Shown piece after piece: positions 22,968 to 24,282 of a stretch of 24,282 nucleotides of DNA (the stretch's first letter is position 1; each line of letters begins with the position of its first letter). The translations under genes were made by a program, and so were the position numbers. The stretch is from Oscillospiraceae bacterium (lineage in GTDB: Bacteria; Bacillota_A; Clostridia; Oscillospirales; Oscillospiraceae): the NCBI GenBank assembly GCA_902789835.1, contig CADAPN010000028.1:1-24282 (forward strand). Direction: 5' to 3'. The notes under the pieces are model-generated. The model saw only the letters and a list, made by a program, of their open reading frames with translations. It had not been told where the DNA came from and did not search any database.

Positions 22968-22993
22968 GGGGAGGCTTCCCGCCTCCCCTTTTT
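22968..22993 (+). terminator. Rho-independent terminator after AOR 2
   Basis: An 8-bp GC-rich stem (GGGGAGGC 22968-22975 with GCCTCCCC 22981-22988), a 5-base loop and TTTTT. It would separate abundant AOR 2 mRNA from the less needed cofactor genes downstream. Confidence 0.88.
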
Positions 22994-23032
22994 CCTTTAC
23001 CTGCAAATCAATCTGAAAAGGGAAGTGATACC

Positions 23033-23254
23033 ATGATCGAAGTACGCTTTTTCGCCACGCTCCGCGAGGGTCGGGGAAAGATCGCCCAGGTCCCCGCGGA
23101 AGAGGTTTTCACCGCTGCTGACCTGCTCCGCCGCTTTGCGATCCCCTCGGAGGAAGTCGCCATCCTGCTCATCAACGGCTTTCACTCCAAACCGCAGGAT
23201 CCCGTGAAAGACGGCGATATCATCTCTCTCTTCCCGCCGGTGGGAGGCGGCTGA
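23033..23254 (+). CDS. MoaD/ThiS-family sulfur carrier (MoaD-like 2)
   Basis: A 73-residue ubiquitin-fold protein shows IEVRFFATLREGRG, a central LLINGFHS and the tail DGDIISLFPPVGGG with C-terminal Gly-Gly. It would carry sulfur as a thiocarboxylate for the pterin dithiolene. The next gene (3 bases later) encodes a ThiF/MoeB-type enzyme that could activate it. It is clearly different from MoaD-like 1 (84 residues, tail AVAGG), so each AOR gene has its own MoaD-like neighbour. An AAGGGAAG precedes the ATG. Confidence 0.9.
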   Translation: MIEVRFFATLREGRGKIAQVPAEEVFTAADLLRRFAIPSEEVAILLINGFHSKPQDPVKDGDIISLFPPVGGG

Positions 23255-23257
23255 ACA

Positions 23258-23923
23258 ATGGACGAACGTTATGTCCGCAATCTTGGCGCTCTGACGGAAC
23301 AGGAGTGCACCCTTCTGCGCACGAAGACGGTGTTCGTGGCGGGCTGCGGCGGCCTTGGGGGCTATCTCATCGAAATGCTTCTTCGCCTCGGCATAGGGAC
23401 GATCCGCGCCGCCGACGGCGACGTGTTCGAGGCGTCCAATCTGAACCGCCAGCTGCTCTCCTGTCCGTCGTCTCTGGGACAGTCCAAGGCGGAGGCAGCG
23501 GCCTCGCGCGCCGCGCTGGTAAACCCGGACGTGCGCTTTGAGGCGATCCCGGAATTTGTAACGGAGGAAAACGCCGGCCGGCTGATCCGGGGCTGTGACG
23601 CTGTGCTGGACGCGCTGGACAATATCCGGGCGCGCCGGATTCTCGCCCGCGCATGCGCGGAGGAGGATATTCCCCTGATCCACGGGGCGATCTGCGGCTG
23701 GAGCGCCCAGGCGGCCGTCGTCATGCCGGGGGCTGATCTCATTGACAGAATCTACCCGGAAACTGCCATTCTCGGCAGCAAGACCTCCCTCTCCTTTACA
23801 CCGCCGTTCTGCGCCGCAATGCAGACGGCGCTCTGCACCAGGCTTCTGACCGGACGGCCGGTGGAGACCGGCCGCCTGTATATGGCGGACCTTCTGGACA
23901 TGGAACTGGAGAGCCTGTTTTGA
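23258..23923 (+). CDS. ThiF/MoeB/HesA-family adenylyltransferase
   Basis: The 221-residue E1-like protein has the nucleotide loop VAGCGGLGGYL, the D-x-D-x-F...NLNRQLL motif (DGDVFEASNLNRQLL) that places the catalytic arginine, SKAEAA and LDALDNIRAR. These enzymes adenylate the Gly-Gly tail of MoaD or ThiS. The zinc-binding CxxC pairs of MoeB are absent, as in short HesA/ThiF forms. It starts 3 bases after moaD-like 2 and the radical SAM gene follows closely, so the three form an operon. The likely partner is MoaD-like 2. Confidence 0.88.
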   Translation: MDERYVRNLGALTEQECTLLRTKTVFVAGCGGLGGYLIEMLLRLGIGTIRAADGDVFEASNLNRQLLSCPSSLGQSKAEAAASRAALVNPDVRFEAIPEFVTEENAGRLIRGCDAVLDALDNIRARRILARACAEEDIPLIHGAICGWSAQAAVVMPGADLIDRIYPETAILGSKTSLSFTPPFCAAMQTALCTRLLTGRPVETGRLYMADLLDMELESLF

Positions 23924-23934
23924 CAGAGGGCAGC

Positions 23935-24282
23935 ATGGACGACCAAATCCAAAAACTGTATGTGGAGGCTTCCTCCCGCTGTAATCTTCGGTGCAAGATG
24001 TGTTTCCGGCACAGCTGGGTCGGCGAGCGTTTCGGCGATCTCGACCCGGCGGCTTTTGCGCGCCTGATGGACGATCCTGTTCTGCGGGATACCCGGACCG
24101 TCTTTTTCGGCGGCATGGGGGAACCTCTGGTACATCCGTCGCTCACGGAGATGGCGGCGCTTGCCTCTGCGCAAGGGAAAAAAGTCGAACTGGTCACGAA
24201 CGGGACGCTGCTGACGCGGGAGAGAGCCGGGGACCTGCTGAAAGCGGGTGTCTCGCGGATCTGGGTCTCCATCGACGAGCTG
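23935..24282 (+). CDS. Radical SAM protein, N-terminal part (cut by window end)
   Basis: The frame is open to the window end and gives 116 residues. C16-x3-C20-x2-C23 (CNLRCKMC) is the radical SAM [4Fe-4S] site, followed by FFGGMGEPLVHPSL (SAM-binding GGE-like motif), VELVTNGTLLT and VSRIWVSID, all typical of the TIM-barrel core. Radical SAM proteins of this kind are commonly found next to AOR genes and annotated as tungsten-cofactor oxidoreductase modifying proteins. MoaA (first pterin step) is the other possibility; the start here lacks the usual MoaA N-terminus. The ATG at 23935 lies 11 bases after the thiF stop. Function inferred from context. Confidence 0.85.
   Translation, partial: MDDQIQKLYVEASSRCNLRCKMCFRHSWVGERFGDLDPAAFARLMDDPVLRDTRTVFFGGMGEPLVHPSLTEMAALASAQGKKVELVTNGTLLTRERAGDLLKAGVSRIWVSIDEL

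Overview
The window reads as one stretch of a strictly anaerobic, fairly GC-rich Clostridia genome (Bacillota; an Oscillospirales-type gut or anaerobic-digester organism would fit). The reasons are the tetrahydrofolate C1 genes, an ECF folate transporter under a THF riboswitch, EtfA, and two tungsten-type aldehyde:ferredoxin oxidoreductases with their own cofactor genes. No tRNA, rRNA, CRISPR array or insertion sequence was seen.

Left part (1-9300), one-carbon and folate metabolism. The 3' end of etfA (+) closes at a strong bidirectional terminator. A minus-strand cluster follows. fhs and folD come first in transcription order. A new promoter overlapping the folD stop codon then drives a leader with two 75-76 nt repeat units and a THF riboswitch, followed by folT, a folC/5-formyl-THF cyclo-ligase fusion, fchA and a formate/nitrite-type channel, joined by stop/start overlaps. 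Beyond are an orphan OmpR-type regulator with a degenerate receiver (+), a TetR regulator (-) and a HAD phosphatase (-). This part carries many lesions: fnt, folT, folD and the HAD gene each lack a short internal segment and change frame, fhs lacks about 30 conserved residues in frame, and folC has an exact 27-bp tandem duplication. This is either real decay or poor assembly, and raw reads would decide.

Right part (9400-24282), a tungsten-enzyme island. AOR 1 plus a MoaD-like sulfur carrier (+) face a tungstate ABC transporter (tupA-tupB-tupC, -). A second minus-strand operon encodes an HTH regulator with a periplasmic-binding-like domain, a MoeA, a MoeA fused to the same kind of domain, and two FAD oxidoreductases. 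Divergent from it, strong promoter signals drive AOR 2, followed by a second MoaD-like protein, a ThiF/MoeB-like adenylyltransferase and a radical SAM protein cut by the window end. Together these would import tungstate, insert it into pterin and supply two AOR enzymes.

The most unusual items are a tungstate-binding protein whose sequence order looks circularly permuted, the repeat array in front of the THF riboswitch, three direct repeats between the divergent regulator and AOR 2 promoters, and the clustered indels of the left part.
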